Positions 1 through 6,031 of a stretch of DNA of 8,085 bases are shown piece after piece. Each line of letters begins with the position of its first letter. Positions within the stretch are counted from its first letter, which is position 1. The notes under the pieces are model-generated. The model saw nothing but the letters and a program-made list of their open reading frames with translations. It was not told the origin of the DNA and did no database searches. The stretch spans positions 1 to 8,085 of the forward strand of contig CAAGJL010000156.1 in the NCBI GenBank assembly GCA_900770145.1, given 5' to 3'. The position numbers and the translations under genes are program-made. This DNA comes from Clostridia bacterium (GTDB taxonomy: Bacteria; Bacillota; Clostridia; Oscillospirales; CAG-272).

Positions 1-2038
1 CTTCGGTCTTGCCGAATCCCACATCTCCGCAAAGCAGGCGATCCATCGGCACCGCGCTTTCCATATCCTCTTTGATTTCGGCGGCGGCGTTCAGCTGACC
101 GTCGGTCTCGTTGTACTCAAACGCCGCCTCAAAATCGCGCTGATAGTCGTCATCCGGGGGGAAGGCGTACCCGGCGCGGCGCTCCCGTTCGGCATACAGG
201 CGGATGAGGTCTTTTGCCATATCCTTGACGGCGGCTTTTGCCTTTGCCTTTGCTTTTTTCCACTCTCCGCCGCCGAAACGCGAGAGTTTGACCAGTCCGT
301 CGTCCGCATGCGCGCCGATGTATTTGGAAACGGCGTCCAACCGGTCGCAGGGCAGAAACAGTTTGTCACTGCCCGCATACTGGATACTGACATAATCGCG
401 GGTCACGCCGTCGATTGTCAGCGTTTCCATCCCCAGATAGCGCCCGATACCGTGTGCCTCGTGCACTACCAGATCGCCGGGGGCGAGGTCGGCATAAGAA
501 AGGATGGCGGTGCGGCTGTCCTTTTTCTTTTTGGCACGGCGGAGTTCGGCGCCGGCGTCCACCCCTCCGCGGCGTTGTTCCTCGGCAAGAGACAGCACCG
601 CGATTTTTGCCGCAGGCAATTCAAAGCCTGCGGTTGGCTCCTGCCATTCTACCAGAATCTCCTTTTCGGCGGGCAGTTCCCCGTCGCCGTCATACAACCG
701 CACGGGATAGCCGTGCTCGGCAAGCAACCCGGCGGCGTTTTTCGCCGCCGTTTCGTTCGGGGCGGCGAGGATGATCCGCCGGGCGGTCGCCAGATAGGAA
801 TTCAGATCTTCAAACAAGAGTTCCGTGCGCTCGCCGTAAGCTACGGTATGCTTACTGCGAAAACCGTAAAGCCCGGCGAGACGTTTGCCGGAAAGCCCCT
901 CGGCAATGGAGTCCACATGCAGTGTCACCGTGCCGGATAAGAAACGATCCAACTCGCTTTCCGGCAAACCGTATTCGGTATATTTGGGGGAAATACTGCC
1001 CTCGGTGAGCAGCAGTTCAATCTCCTGGTTCCGGTGCCAGACCGAGGCCCTCAGGCGGTCGCGGATGGCGTTGGTGCCCCGCAGCAACACGAAAACACGC
1101 TCTTTGAAATAGGAAAGCAGCGTTTCCTTGGCGGGGTCAATGAGAGACAGATATTTATCGGCAAAGCGCAGTTCCTGCCCGGTTTCGGCATCGGACTTTT
1201 CCTTTTGCAGTTTCTCCGCCGTTTCCGGATCTTTGCACTTTTTCAGTTGCGCGGTCACGGCGGCAAGAATTGCCTCTCTTGCCGCGCGGTCAATCAGCAC
1301 CTCGCGGGCGGGGGGAAACTCGCATCCGACGACCGCGGTGTGCACGCGCTGCGTCTCCGGGTCAAAAATCCCGATGCGGTCAATCTCGTCTCCGAACAGT
1401 TCCACGCGCAAAGGGAACTGCCCCGATTTGGAGGAGCGATCCGGCAGAAAAGTATGCACGTATGGGGGGTAAATGTCAATAATCCCCCCTCGCACGGCAA
1501 ACTGCCCCGCGCCCTCCACCATCTCCACCCGCACGTATCCGGCGGCGGTAAGCGCCTCGGCAAGGGCGGTGGGGTCTATGGCGGAATCCCGGTCAAAAAG
1601 GAACGAATGTGCCCGCAGCCGCTCCCCGGAGATGGTATAGGAAAGCGCGGCGTCCGGCGTGGTAAACACCACGTCAAAATCGTTTTCGGCAATACCGTAA
1701 AGCACCCGCACGCGGGCGTGTTCCGCCTCGTGAGAAGCGGTCATATCATAAAAAGTGAGGTCGCGCGGCTCAAAAAATGCGGCGCGAAGCCCGGCGGAGG
1801 TCGCCAGTGCGGTCATGCGCACACATTCTTTTTCCTCCGGCAGTAAAAACAGCGCCGCGCCTCGGTATTTCCCGCGCAGATCCTGCAACAGCGCCAGCAC
1901 CGCCGCGTTTGCCGCGCCCTCGCAAAGCCCGCTGGCGGCAAACGGCAACGTTTTGCCGACAAACGCGCGGGAAAGATCGTCTTTCAGTTGCCGGTATTCT
2001 CCGTCGGCACGGATGGCAGATAACGTCAGCATATTCAT
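1..2038 (-). CDS. mfd: Transcription-repair coupling factor Mfd, N-terminal part (runs off the window)
   Basis: Mfd is a DNA translocase that pushes stalled RNA polymerase off lesions and recruits UvrA for nucleotide excision repair. The frame stays open for 679 codons with no stop. The order of parts is typical. A UvrB-homology region includes FAVRGGIIDIYP (about residues 179-190) and ELFGDEIDRIGIFDPETQR (about 212-230). The RNA-polymerase-interaction domain begins near 517 (PGDLVVHEAHGIGRYLG), followed by YAGSDKLFLPCDRLD. The helicase domain starts with PMDRLLCGDVGFGKTE, whose Walker A is at about 671-679, where the window ends. The translocase lobes, TRG motif and C-terminal domain are therefore not visible. 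The start is ambiguous: the sequence begins ATG-AAT-ATG. The first ATG (2038) makes a 4-nt ATGA overlap with pth, implying translational coupling; the second (2032) lies about 6 nt after a weak GGGAA Shine-Dalgarno-like stretch. The fin (yabK) gene found between pth and mfd in Bacillus is absent. Confidence 0.97.
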   Translation of the reverse strand, partial: MNMLTLSAIRADGEYRQLKDDLSRAFVGKTLPFAASGLCEGAANAAVLALLQDLRGKYRGAALFLLPEEKECVRMTALATSAGLRAAFFEPRDLTFYDMTASHEAEHARVRVLYGIAENDFDVVFTTPDAALSYTISGERLRAHSFLFDRDSAIDPTALAEALTAAGYVRVEMVEGAGQFAVRGGIIDIYPPYVHTFLPDRSSKSGQFPLRVELFGDEIDRIGIFDPETQRVHTAVVGCEFPPAREVLIDRAAREAILAAVTAQLKKCKDPETAEKLQKEKSDAETGQELRFADKYLSLIDPAKETLLSYFKERVFVLLRGTNAIRDRLRASVWHRNQEIELLLTEGSISPKYTEYGLPESELDRFLSGTVTLHVDSIAEGLSGKRLAGLYGFRSKHTVAYGERTELLFEDLNSYLATARRIILAAPNETAAKNAAGLLAEHGYPVRLYDGDGELPAEKEILVEWQEPTAGFELPAAKIAVLSLAEEQRRGGVDAGAELRRAKKKKDSRTAILSYADLAPGDLVVHEAHGIGRYLGMETLTIDGVTRDYVSIQYAGSDKLFLPCDRLDAVSKYIGAHADDGLVKLSRFGGGEWKKAKAKAKAAVKDMAKDLIRLYAERERRAGYAFPPDDDYQRDFEAAFEYNETDGQLNAAAEIKEDMESAVPMDRLLCGDVGFGKTE

Positions 2039-2664
2039 TTCCCGTTACAGTTCTGCATCGCGCCCGCAAGATCGCCGCGAAGCAGATATTCCACACCCGT
2101 TTGCACGGTTGCAAAAACGGCAAGCAACGTCTTTTTTTCTTCCTCATTGAATGCGGAAAGCACAAAATCCGCCAAATCCATCTCCGGGTGCGGTTTGTGC
2201 CCCACGCCCACGCGGATGCGGGGGAACGCGTCGGAATTCAACTGATAAATGATATTTTTGATCCCGTTATGCCCGCCGTCACTCCCCTTGCCGCGCACGC
2301 GGATGCGCCCCACGTCAAGATTGATGTCATCCGAAATGACAATCACGTTTTCGGGCGGGATATGATAAAACGCCGCCGCCTCGCGCACGGATTCGCCCGA
2401 AAGATTCATATAAGTCTGCGGTTTGACCAACAGCACCCGTTTCCCTGCAATCACGGCTTCACCCACCAGCGCGCGGAATTTGGCGCGGTCAACCCGCACG
2501 CCGAGTTTTTCCGCGAGAAAATCCAACGCCAAAAACCCGGTGTTATGCCGGGTATACGTATATTCCGCGCCGGGGTTCCCCAGCCCCACCACAAGGTGGG
2601 TAATGGGCACCGACGGCGCCGCGGGTTGCTCGATCCTGCGGAACAGGTCAAAAATATTTGCCAT
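2035..2664 (-). CDS. pth: Peptidyl-tRNA hydrolase (Pth)
   Basis: Cytosolic hydrolase that recycles peptidyl-tRNAs dropped from ribosomes by cleaving the peptide-tRNA ester bond. The product is 209 aa, slightly longer than typical bacterial Pth (about 185-195 aa). The extra length is an N-terminal extension of about 20 residues (MANIFDLFRRIEQPAAPSVP) before the family's first strand, HLVVGLGNPG. The catalytic residues are all present: His40 in TRHNTGF, Asn87 in KPQTYMNLSGES, Asp112 in ISDDINL and Asn133 in SDGGHNGIKNI (equivalents of E. coli H20, N68, D93, N114). The ATG at 2664 is preceded by a purine-rich AGAAAGGGA ribosome-binding site about 4 nt away. The frame is open further upstream to 2766, but those codons lie in the inverted-repeat element and lack Pth similarity, so that longer start is rejected. 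The gene is probably co-transcribed with mfd from the promoter at 3001-3029. Confidence 0.97.
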   Translation of the reverse strand: MANIFDLFRRIEQPAAPSVPITHLVVGLGNPGAEYTYTRHNTGFLALDFLAEKLGVRVDRAKFRALVGEAVIAGKRVLLVKPQTYMNLSGESVREAAAFYHIPPENVIVISDDINLDVGRIRVRGKGSDGGHNGIKNIIYQLNSDAFPRIRVGVGHKPHPEMDLADFVLSAFNEEEKKTLLAVFATVQTGVEYLLRGDLAGAMQNCNGK

Positions 2665-2730
2665 AGCTTCCCTTTCTTCTCCAACGGCAGAAGCGCCGCC
2701 GTGTAGGGTAACAGCAGGTATCCGAGCCCG

Positions 2731-2837
2731 ATTTCGGGCGGCAAATATCCGCCGTCGGTTCGTCACCCGCCTTGTTCATATCTGTATATGAACTGCGGTG
2801 GCTTCCTGCCGACAACGAAAATTTGTCCGCCCGAAAT
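2731..2837. other. Internal hairpin A of the 280-bp element
   Basis: The outer arms ATTTCGGGCGG-CAAAT (2731-2746) and the complementary ATTTG-TCCGCCCGAAAT (2821-2837) pair with one bulged base. An inner block GTCGG/CCGAC pairs next. The apex is a perfect 8-bp stem with a 4-nt loop, GTTCATAT-CTGT-ATATGAAC (2774-2793). The region between the inner block and the apex pairs poorly. In the outer arm, three arm-to-arm differences would be G-U pairs if the minus strand is transcribed. A second small hairpin, GCCCG-ATTT-CGGGC (about 2726-2739), overlaps its base and could compete with it. Confidence 0.7.
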
Positions 2838-2844
2838 TCTACGA

Positions 2845-2950
2845 CCCCAAAGCCGCGGATTTCGGAAGATTTTCGGTGCGGACGACGCGGCAAGGATCAT
2901 CCTTGCAAGGAGGACAATCCGAAAAGAACCGCAAATCCGTGGTTTTGGGG
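2845..2950. other. Internal hairpin B of the 280-bp element
   Basis: The 5' arm begins CCCCAAAGCCGCGGATTT at 2845. The 3' arm ends with the complement of CCCCAAAACCACGGATTT at 2950, so 16 of 18 outer positions pair. A further TTTTCGG/CCGAAAA block pairs inside after a small asymmetric internal loop. The apex is GCAAGGAT-C-ATCCTTGC (about 2890-2906). Here the two outer arm-to-arm differences (G versus A) would be G-U pairs only in a plus-strand transcript, the opposite bias to hairpin A. The 3' end abuts the right inverted-repeat arm with no gap. Confidence 0.7.
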
Positions 2951-3000
2951 CGGGTTCAGATACCTGTTGTTACCCTACACGCCGACGCTGATTTTCATTT

Positions 3001-3029
3001 ATTATAACTGAAAAATGCGGTTTTGTCAA
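3001..3029 (-). promoter_or_regulatory. Perfect-consensus sigma-A promoter reading toward pth-mfd
   Basis: On the minus strand TTGACA (3029-3024) is followed by exactly 17 nt and TATAAT (3006-3001). Both hexamers match the vegetative consensus fully at the optimal spacing, and the surroundings are A+T-rich against a G+C-rich background. The predicted transcription start is near 2994, a few bases outside the right inverted-repeat arm of the 280-bp element. The first coding region downstream is pth at 2664, giving a leader of about 330 nt. The promoter probably lets pth-mfd be expressed independently of the upstream five-gene operon. It has not been tested here. Confidence 0.85.
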
Positions 3030-3033
3030 TATT

Positions 3034-3057
3034 TTTCGGGCGGCGCGCCGCCCGAAA
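3034..3057. terminator. Perfect 24-bp G+C-rich palindrome after the desulfurase stop (possible terminator or operator)
   Basis: The sequence TTTCGGGCGGCG followed immediately by its exact reverse complement forms a very strong hairpin (about 10 bp with a 4-nt loop). It begins 1 nt after the cysteine desulfurase stop codon and ends 4 bp before the -35 box of the pth promoter. Position favours a role ending the upstream operon. However, neither strand has a U-run after the stem: the minus strand continues AAATATTGAC-like and the plus strand AATTC. It is therefore not a canonical intrinsic terminator. A protein-binding operator, an mRNA 3'-end stabiliser, or a relic related to the neighbouring element (which shares the CCGCCCGAAATTC motif) are alternatives. 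Confidence 0.45.
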
Positions 3058-3058
3058 T

Positions 3059-4222
3059 TCAACGGTGAATCCGCACCAGTGTGGCAATCCCCTCGTCCAA
3101 CGCCGCAAGCAGTGCGTCCGCTTCCTCTATGGTATTCTCCCCCGAAAGGCTGACGCGCAACGTACAGTCCGCCTGTGCCGGGGTGAGGCCAAAGGCAAGC
3201 AACGTGCGGCTGGGGTGTTTGGCATGAGAGGAGCAGGCAGAGCCGGAGGAAACCGCGATTCCGCGCTGTGCGAGAAAGTGTAACATTGTTTCGCTTTTGA
3301 TGTCCGGCAGCGTCAGACTCACGATGTGCGGCGCGCGCACGGGCGGGAGATTGACTGCAATCCCCCGCTCCGCGAACCCCCGGATCAGGTGCTCCGATAC
3401 GGCAAGCATTCCCGCCGCAGAAGTGCGGAACTGCGCCGCCCCCTCTTTGGCGGCGGCGGCAAAACCCGCAATTCCGATCGTGTTTTCAGTGCCGGAACGA
3501 AAGCCGAACTCCTGCCCGCCGCCGGGCAGAAACGGAATGATTTTCTTTTTGGTCAGCATTTCCGGGGCGATGTACAGCGCGCCCACGCCTTTGGGACCGT
3601 GAATTTTATGGGCGCTGAGCGTGATGAGATCCGCGCCGAGCCCTTTTGCGGTAAACGGCACTTTCAGAAACCCCTGCACCGCGTCGGTATGGCAGATACA
3701 CTCCGGGTTGCCGGCGCGCGCCGCGCGAAACACTTCTTCCACCGGGTATCTGGCGCCGGTTTCGTTATTGACCAGCATCATGCTGACCATAAACAGGTCT
3801 TGATTGCAATGCTCCCGCACCGTATCCATATCCGGTGCGCCGCCCTTGGTCGGCACGCGCACGACCGAAAAGCCCTCGCCCTCCAACCGTTTGAGGCTTT
3901 CCTCCACGGAAGGATGCTCGGAGTCGGTGGTGAGAATCGTATTGGCGGTACGGCGCGCCTTGGCGTGGGCGGAGCCCCACAGGGCAAGAGCGGTTGCCTC
4001 CGTGCCGCAGGAAGTAAAAATCAGTTGCCCGTCACGAAGAAACGCCTCCCCCAGCGCGGCGCCGACCTCGCGGCGCGCGGTACGAAGAGCCAGCGCGGCG
4101 GCGGTGCCCCCGGTATGGAGGGATGACGGATTGCCGAAACGTTCCATCGCCTCGCACATTGCCGCCTTGACAGCGGGTGAGAGCGCAGTGGTGGCGCTGT
4201 TGTCAAAATAAATCTCTTTCAT
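3059..4222 (-). CDS. Cysteine desulfurase, NifS/IscS type (class V aminotransferase fold)
   Basis: A PLP enzyme that takes sulfur from L-cysteine, giving alanine and an enzyme-bound persulfide for Fe-S clusters or thiolated tRNA and cofactors. At 387 aa it has normal length. It shows the N-terminal YFDNSATT (5-12), His103 in SEHPSV that stacks on PLP, NNETG (152-156), Asp180 in CHTDAVQ, the PLP-binding Lys206 in LSAHKIHGPKG, RSGTEN (242-247), and the persulfide Cys330 in SSGSACSSHAKHPSR. No IscU/NifU or ThiI gene lies in the window, so the acceptor is unknown. The frame can be extended three codons to a TTG at 4231 that overlaps the lipoprotein stop. The ATG at 4222 is preferred because it directly precedes the conserved KEIYFDN start; no strong Shine-Dalgarno is seen, and translation is probably coupled to the gene 5 nt upstream. 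It is the last gene of the five-gene block and is followed by a strong palindrome. Confidence 0.95.
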   Translation of the reverse strand: MKEIYFDNSATTALSPAVKAAMCEAMERFGNPSSLHTGGTAAALALRTARREVGAALGEAFLRDGQLIFTSCGTEATALALWGSAHAKARRTANTILTTDSEHPSVEESLKRLEGEGFSVVRVPTKGGAPDMDTVREHCNQDLFMVSMMLVNNETGARYPVEEVFRAARAGNPECICHTDAVQGFLKVPFTAKGLGADLITLSAHKIHGPKGVGALYIAPEMLTKKKIIPFLPGGGQEFGFRSGTENTIGIAGFAAAAKEGAAQFRTSAAGMLAVSEHLIRGFAERGIAVNLPPVRAPHIVSLTLPDIKSETMLHFLAQRGIAVSSGSACSSHAKHPSRTLLAFGLTPAQADCTLRVSLSGENTIEEADALLAALDEGIATLVRIHR

Positions 4223-4227
4223 TGCCG

Positions 4228-4755
4228 TCAACGGAAAGCAAACGCTTTCACAATCTCCTCCACGTCCTCGGTATAGTCGGCATAACTTGCCGCGGTGGCG
4301 GTATAGGTCAGATTATACACCATTTTGCCGGTAGAAGCGATCACCTGCATCGTCTCATAGTCCACCCCGGCAAGAGAATAGATATAGACGTATTTTTTGG
4401 CGTTCAGACCTCCGAGCATGGTATCACCGCAAAGGTCGCTCAGCACCTGAAAGCCGGAAAGCGTGCCGTTGTTATATTGCGGCAGGCACACGTCGTTAAA
4501 GTAACTCTCCGCACTCATCATCGTATCCGGGAAATAGGAAGTCACGGTAACGTTTGCCTTATCGGAGGCGTTGGCATACGCGCCGGAGATGCCGTTGCCG
4601 TTGTTCGGCACCCACGTTTCGGGCACGTAAAGATGGTATTCGGCGTCCGCCGTGGCAGCCTCTTTCATCCCGCTTGGCGGTGCGTCGTCCTTTTTGCAGG
4701 ATACCGCGCAGAGCGTGAGCGTGAGCAGGAGAAGAATCGCAATCAGTTTTTTCAT
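4228..4755 (-). CDS. Small secreted lipoprotein with a PsbP/DcrB-like domain
   Basis: The 175-aa product has a short positive N-terminus (MKK), a hydrophobic stretch (residues 4-18) and a lipobox-like AVSC ending at Cys20. It should therefore be lipidated and anchored on the outer face of the membrane. A short charged linker follows. The mature part has features reminiscent of PsbP/DcrB-like lipoproteins: YHLYVPETW near the start (residues about 40-48), a central region with SAESYFND, and a C-terminal MVYNLTYTATAASYADYTEDVEEIVKAF-like pattern (spelled here only to show the Y/E spacing). This domain call rests on pattern resemblance and the ligand is unknown. The ATG at 4755 lies 1 nt after the stop of the upstream lyase-like gene, with an AAAGGCG-type ribosome-binding site inside that gene's end. 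It is the only exported product in an operon of predicted cytosolic enzymes, so its link to them is unclear. Confidence 0.85.
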   Translation of the reverse strand: MKKLIAILLLLTLTLCAVSCKKDDAPPSGMKEAATADAEYHLYVPETWVPNNGNGISGAYANASDKANVTVTSYFPDTMMSAESYFNDVCLPQYNNGTLSGFQVLSDLCGDTMLGGLNAKKYVYIYSLAGVDYETMQVIASTGKMVYNLTYTATAASYADYTEDVEEIVKAFAFR

Positions 4756-4756
4756 A

Positions 4757-6031
4757 TCATTCGCCTTTCTCTTTTTGGGTTTTCAGCACTTCGGCAGCGG
4801 CGCTGAGCACGCCGATTCTGCCGCTTTCAAAGGTCAGTCCGCCCTGGAAAAAGGCGGTATACGGGGGGCGGAGCGGCCCGTCGGCGGAAAGTTCGATCGA
4901 GGCGCCCTGCACAAACGTGCCTGCCGCCATGATGACCTCGTCCTGATACCCGGGCATTGCCCACGGCTCCGGCGTGACGTATGCTTCCACCGGGGAGCCC
5001 GCCTGAATGCCGCGGCAAAAGGCGCAAAGCAGTTCCGGCTTGCCGGTGATTACGGTCTGGATAATATCGGAACGGCGTTCACCCGGCTGCGGTTCTACGG
5101 CAAACCCCATCTCACGGAAGATGTATGCCGCAAAGTGTGCGGTTTTAAGCGCTTCCCCCACGGTGTGCGGGGCATAAAACAGCCCGCGGAACAAATTCTT
5201 GTTCTGCCCCAGCGTAGCGCCCACCTCAAGACCTAAACCGGGTGTGGTCAGGCGATAGGAGGCAAGTTCCACGGCGCGCGCCGTGCCGGCGAGGTACCCG
5301 CCGCTTTCCGCCATGCCGCCGCCGGGGTTTTTGATCAGCGACCCGATGGCAAGGTCGGCACCGACTTCGGGCGGCTCCTTCTCCTCGGTAAACTCGCCGT
5401 AGCAGTTATCCACCACCACATACGCCTCCGGGCGGATGGATTTGACAAACCGCACCGCCTCGCCGATCTCATCGACCGTGAGGGTACGGCGGCTGAGGTA
5501 CCCTTTGGAGCGCTGGATAAAGCAGACCTTCACCCGTGCGCCGTCCGGCGAGCGGAGCGCCGCGCCGATGGCGTCATAATCAAAGGTTTTGGCGTCTTTG
5601 AGGTCAATCTGACGGTATTCCACGCCGAAATCGGCAAGCGAGCCGTTGCCCTTTTCCCCCACGATGCCGATCGCCTCGCCCAACGTATCGTAAGGCTTAC
5701 CGGCAAGGGAAAGCAGAATGTCGCCGGGGCGCAACAGCCCGTAAAGCCCGATGGCAAGCGCGTGCGTGCCGTTGGCGATACTGTGGCGCACGAAAGCGGC
5801 TTCCGCCCCCATTACGGTGGCATACACCCTGTCCAGCGTTTCGCGCCCGCGGTCGTCATAGCCGTAGCCGCTGGTGGCGGCAAAGCAGGCGCTGTCCACG
5901 CGGTGCTCGGCAAACGCCTCCATCATTTTTGCGGTATTGGCGCGGGAGACTGCGGTGATGTGGGCAAATTCCGATGCCAGTGCCGCCTCTGCCCGCTCAC
6001 CCAGTTCCAGCAGTTCTTTCGGAAAGTTCAT
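4757..6031 (-). CDS. PLP-dependent C-S lyase-like protein, methionine gamma-lyase/aluminium resistance family (PF06838)
   Basis: This 424-aa protein belongs to the fold-type I PLP family annotated as 'methionine gamma-lyase family' or 'aluminium resistance protein', related to Bacillus YnbB. Recognisable parts are TSGYGYDDRGRETLD (53-67), the cofactor-facing segment RHSIANGTHA (82-91), Asp208 in VVVDNCYGEF that should contact the pyridine nitrogen, and the PLP-binding Lys234 in GSLIKNPGGGMAESGGY. The C-terminal domain has GYQDEVIMAAGTFVQGASIELSADGP-type family sequence (361-386, in parts). The key PLP residues are intact, so it should be active; the true substrate of the family is poorly established, and a thiol amino acid is an inference. 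The start is well supported: GGAGGTG lies 7 nt upstream of the ATG, within the end of the M42 gene, and the genes overlap by 4 nt (ATGA). Confidence 0.93.
   Translation of the reverse strand: MNFPKELLELGERAEAALASEFAHITAVSRANTAKMMEAFAEHRVDSACFAATSGYGYDDRGRETLDRVYATVMGAEAAFVRHSIANGTHALAIGLYGLLRPGDILLSLAGKPYDTLGEAIGIVGEKGNGSLADFGVEYRQIDLKDAKTFDYDAIGAALRSPDGARVKVCFIQRSKGYLSRRTLTVDEIGEAVRFVKSIRPEAYVVVDNCYGEFTEEKEPPEVGADLAIGSLIKNPGGGMAESGGYLAGTARAVELASYRLTTPGLGLEVGATLGQNKNLFRGLFYAPHTVGEALKTAHFAAYIFREMGFAVEPQPGERRSDIIQTVITGKPELLCAFCRGIQAGSPVEAYVTPEPWAMPGYQDEVIMAAGTFVQGASIELSADGPLRPPYTAFFQGGLTFESGRIGVLSAAAEVLKTQKEKGE

Larger units (their letters stand above)
2701..2980. repeat. 280-bp element with 30-bp inverted-repeat ends and two internal hairpins (MITE-like or structured leader RNA)
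   Basis: The left arm 2701-2730 starts GTGTAGGGTAAC. It matches the reverse complement of the right arm 2951-2980 at 27 of 30 positions. A weaker extension (6 of 8) reaches 2693-2700 and 2981-2988. The space between the arms is filled almost exactly by two large imperfect hairpins, 2731-2837 and 2845-2950, separated by a 7-nt linker, so the whole unit could fold as a three-way junction. No transposase or convincing ORF is inside; the short open frames show no family motif and are explained by the arms. A GCC trinucleotide flanks both ends (2698-2700 and 2981-2983), a possible but very weak target duplication. The element sits between a consensus promoter and the pth ribosome-binding site, so on the minus strand it would be transcribed as most of the pth leader. 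I do not recognise it as a named IS, MITE or RNA family. Confidence 0.75.

Noticed and set aside
2665..2766. Extended start of pth at 2766
   Set aside because: The extra codons lie within the inverted-repeat element, show no Pth similarity, and the ATG at 2664 has its own ribosome-binding site.
2698..2983. GCC flanks as a target-site duplication of the 280-bp element
   Set aside because: Three bases in a G+C-rich region are expected by chance, and the imperfect extension of the arms blurs where the element ends.
2975..2998. Seven-codon minus-strand mini-ORF (ATG at 2998) next to the pth promoter
   Set aside because: Its ATG probably lies upstream of the predicted transcription start near 2994 and has no ribosome-binding site.
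2772..3011. Short plus-strand open frames (67-79 codons) in the intergenic element
   Set aside because: The frames run across hairpin B and the inverted arms, have no family motif, and no convincing ribosome-binding site precedes their starts. The SD-like AAGGAGGA near 2907 has no suitable start after it.
4223..4231. TTG at 4231 as start of the cysteine desulfurase
   Set aside because: The ATG three codons later fits the conserved family N-terminus; the TTG start is possible by overlap but not needed.
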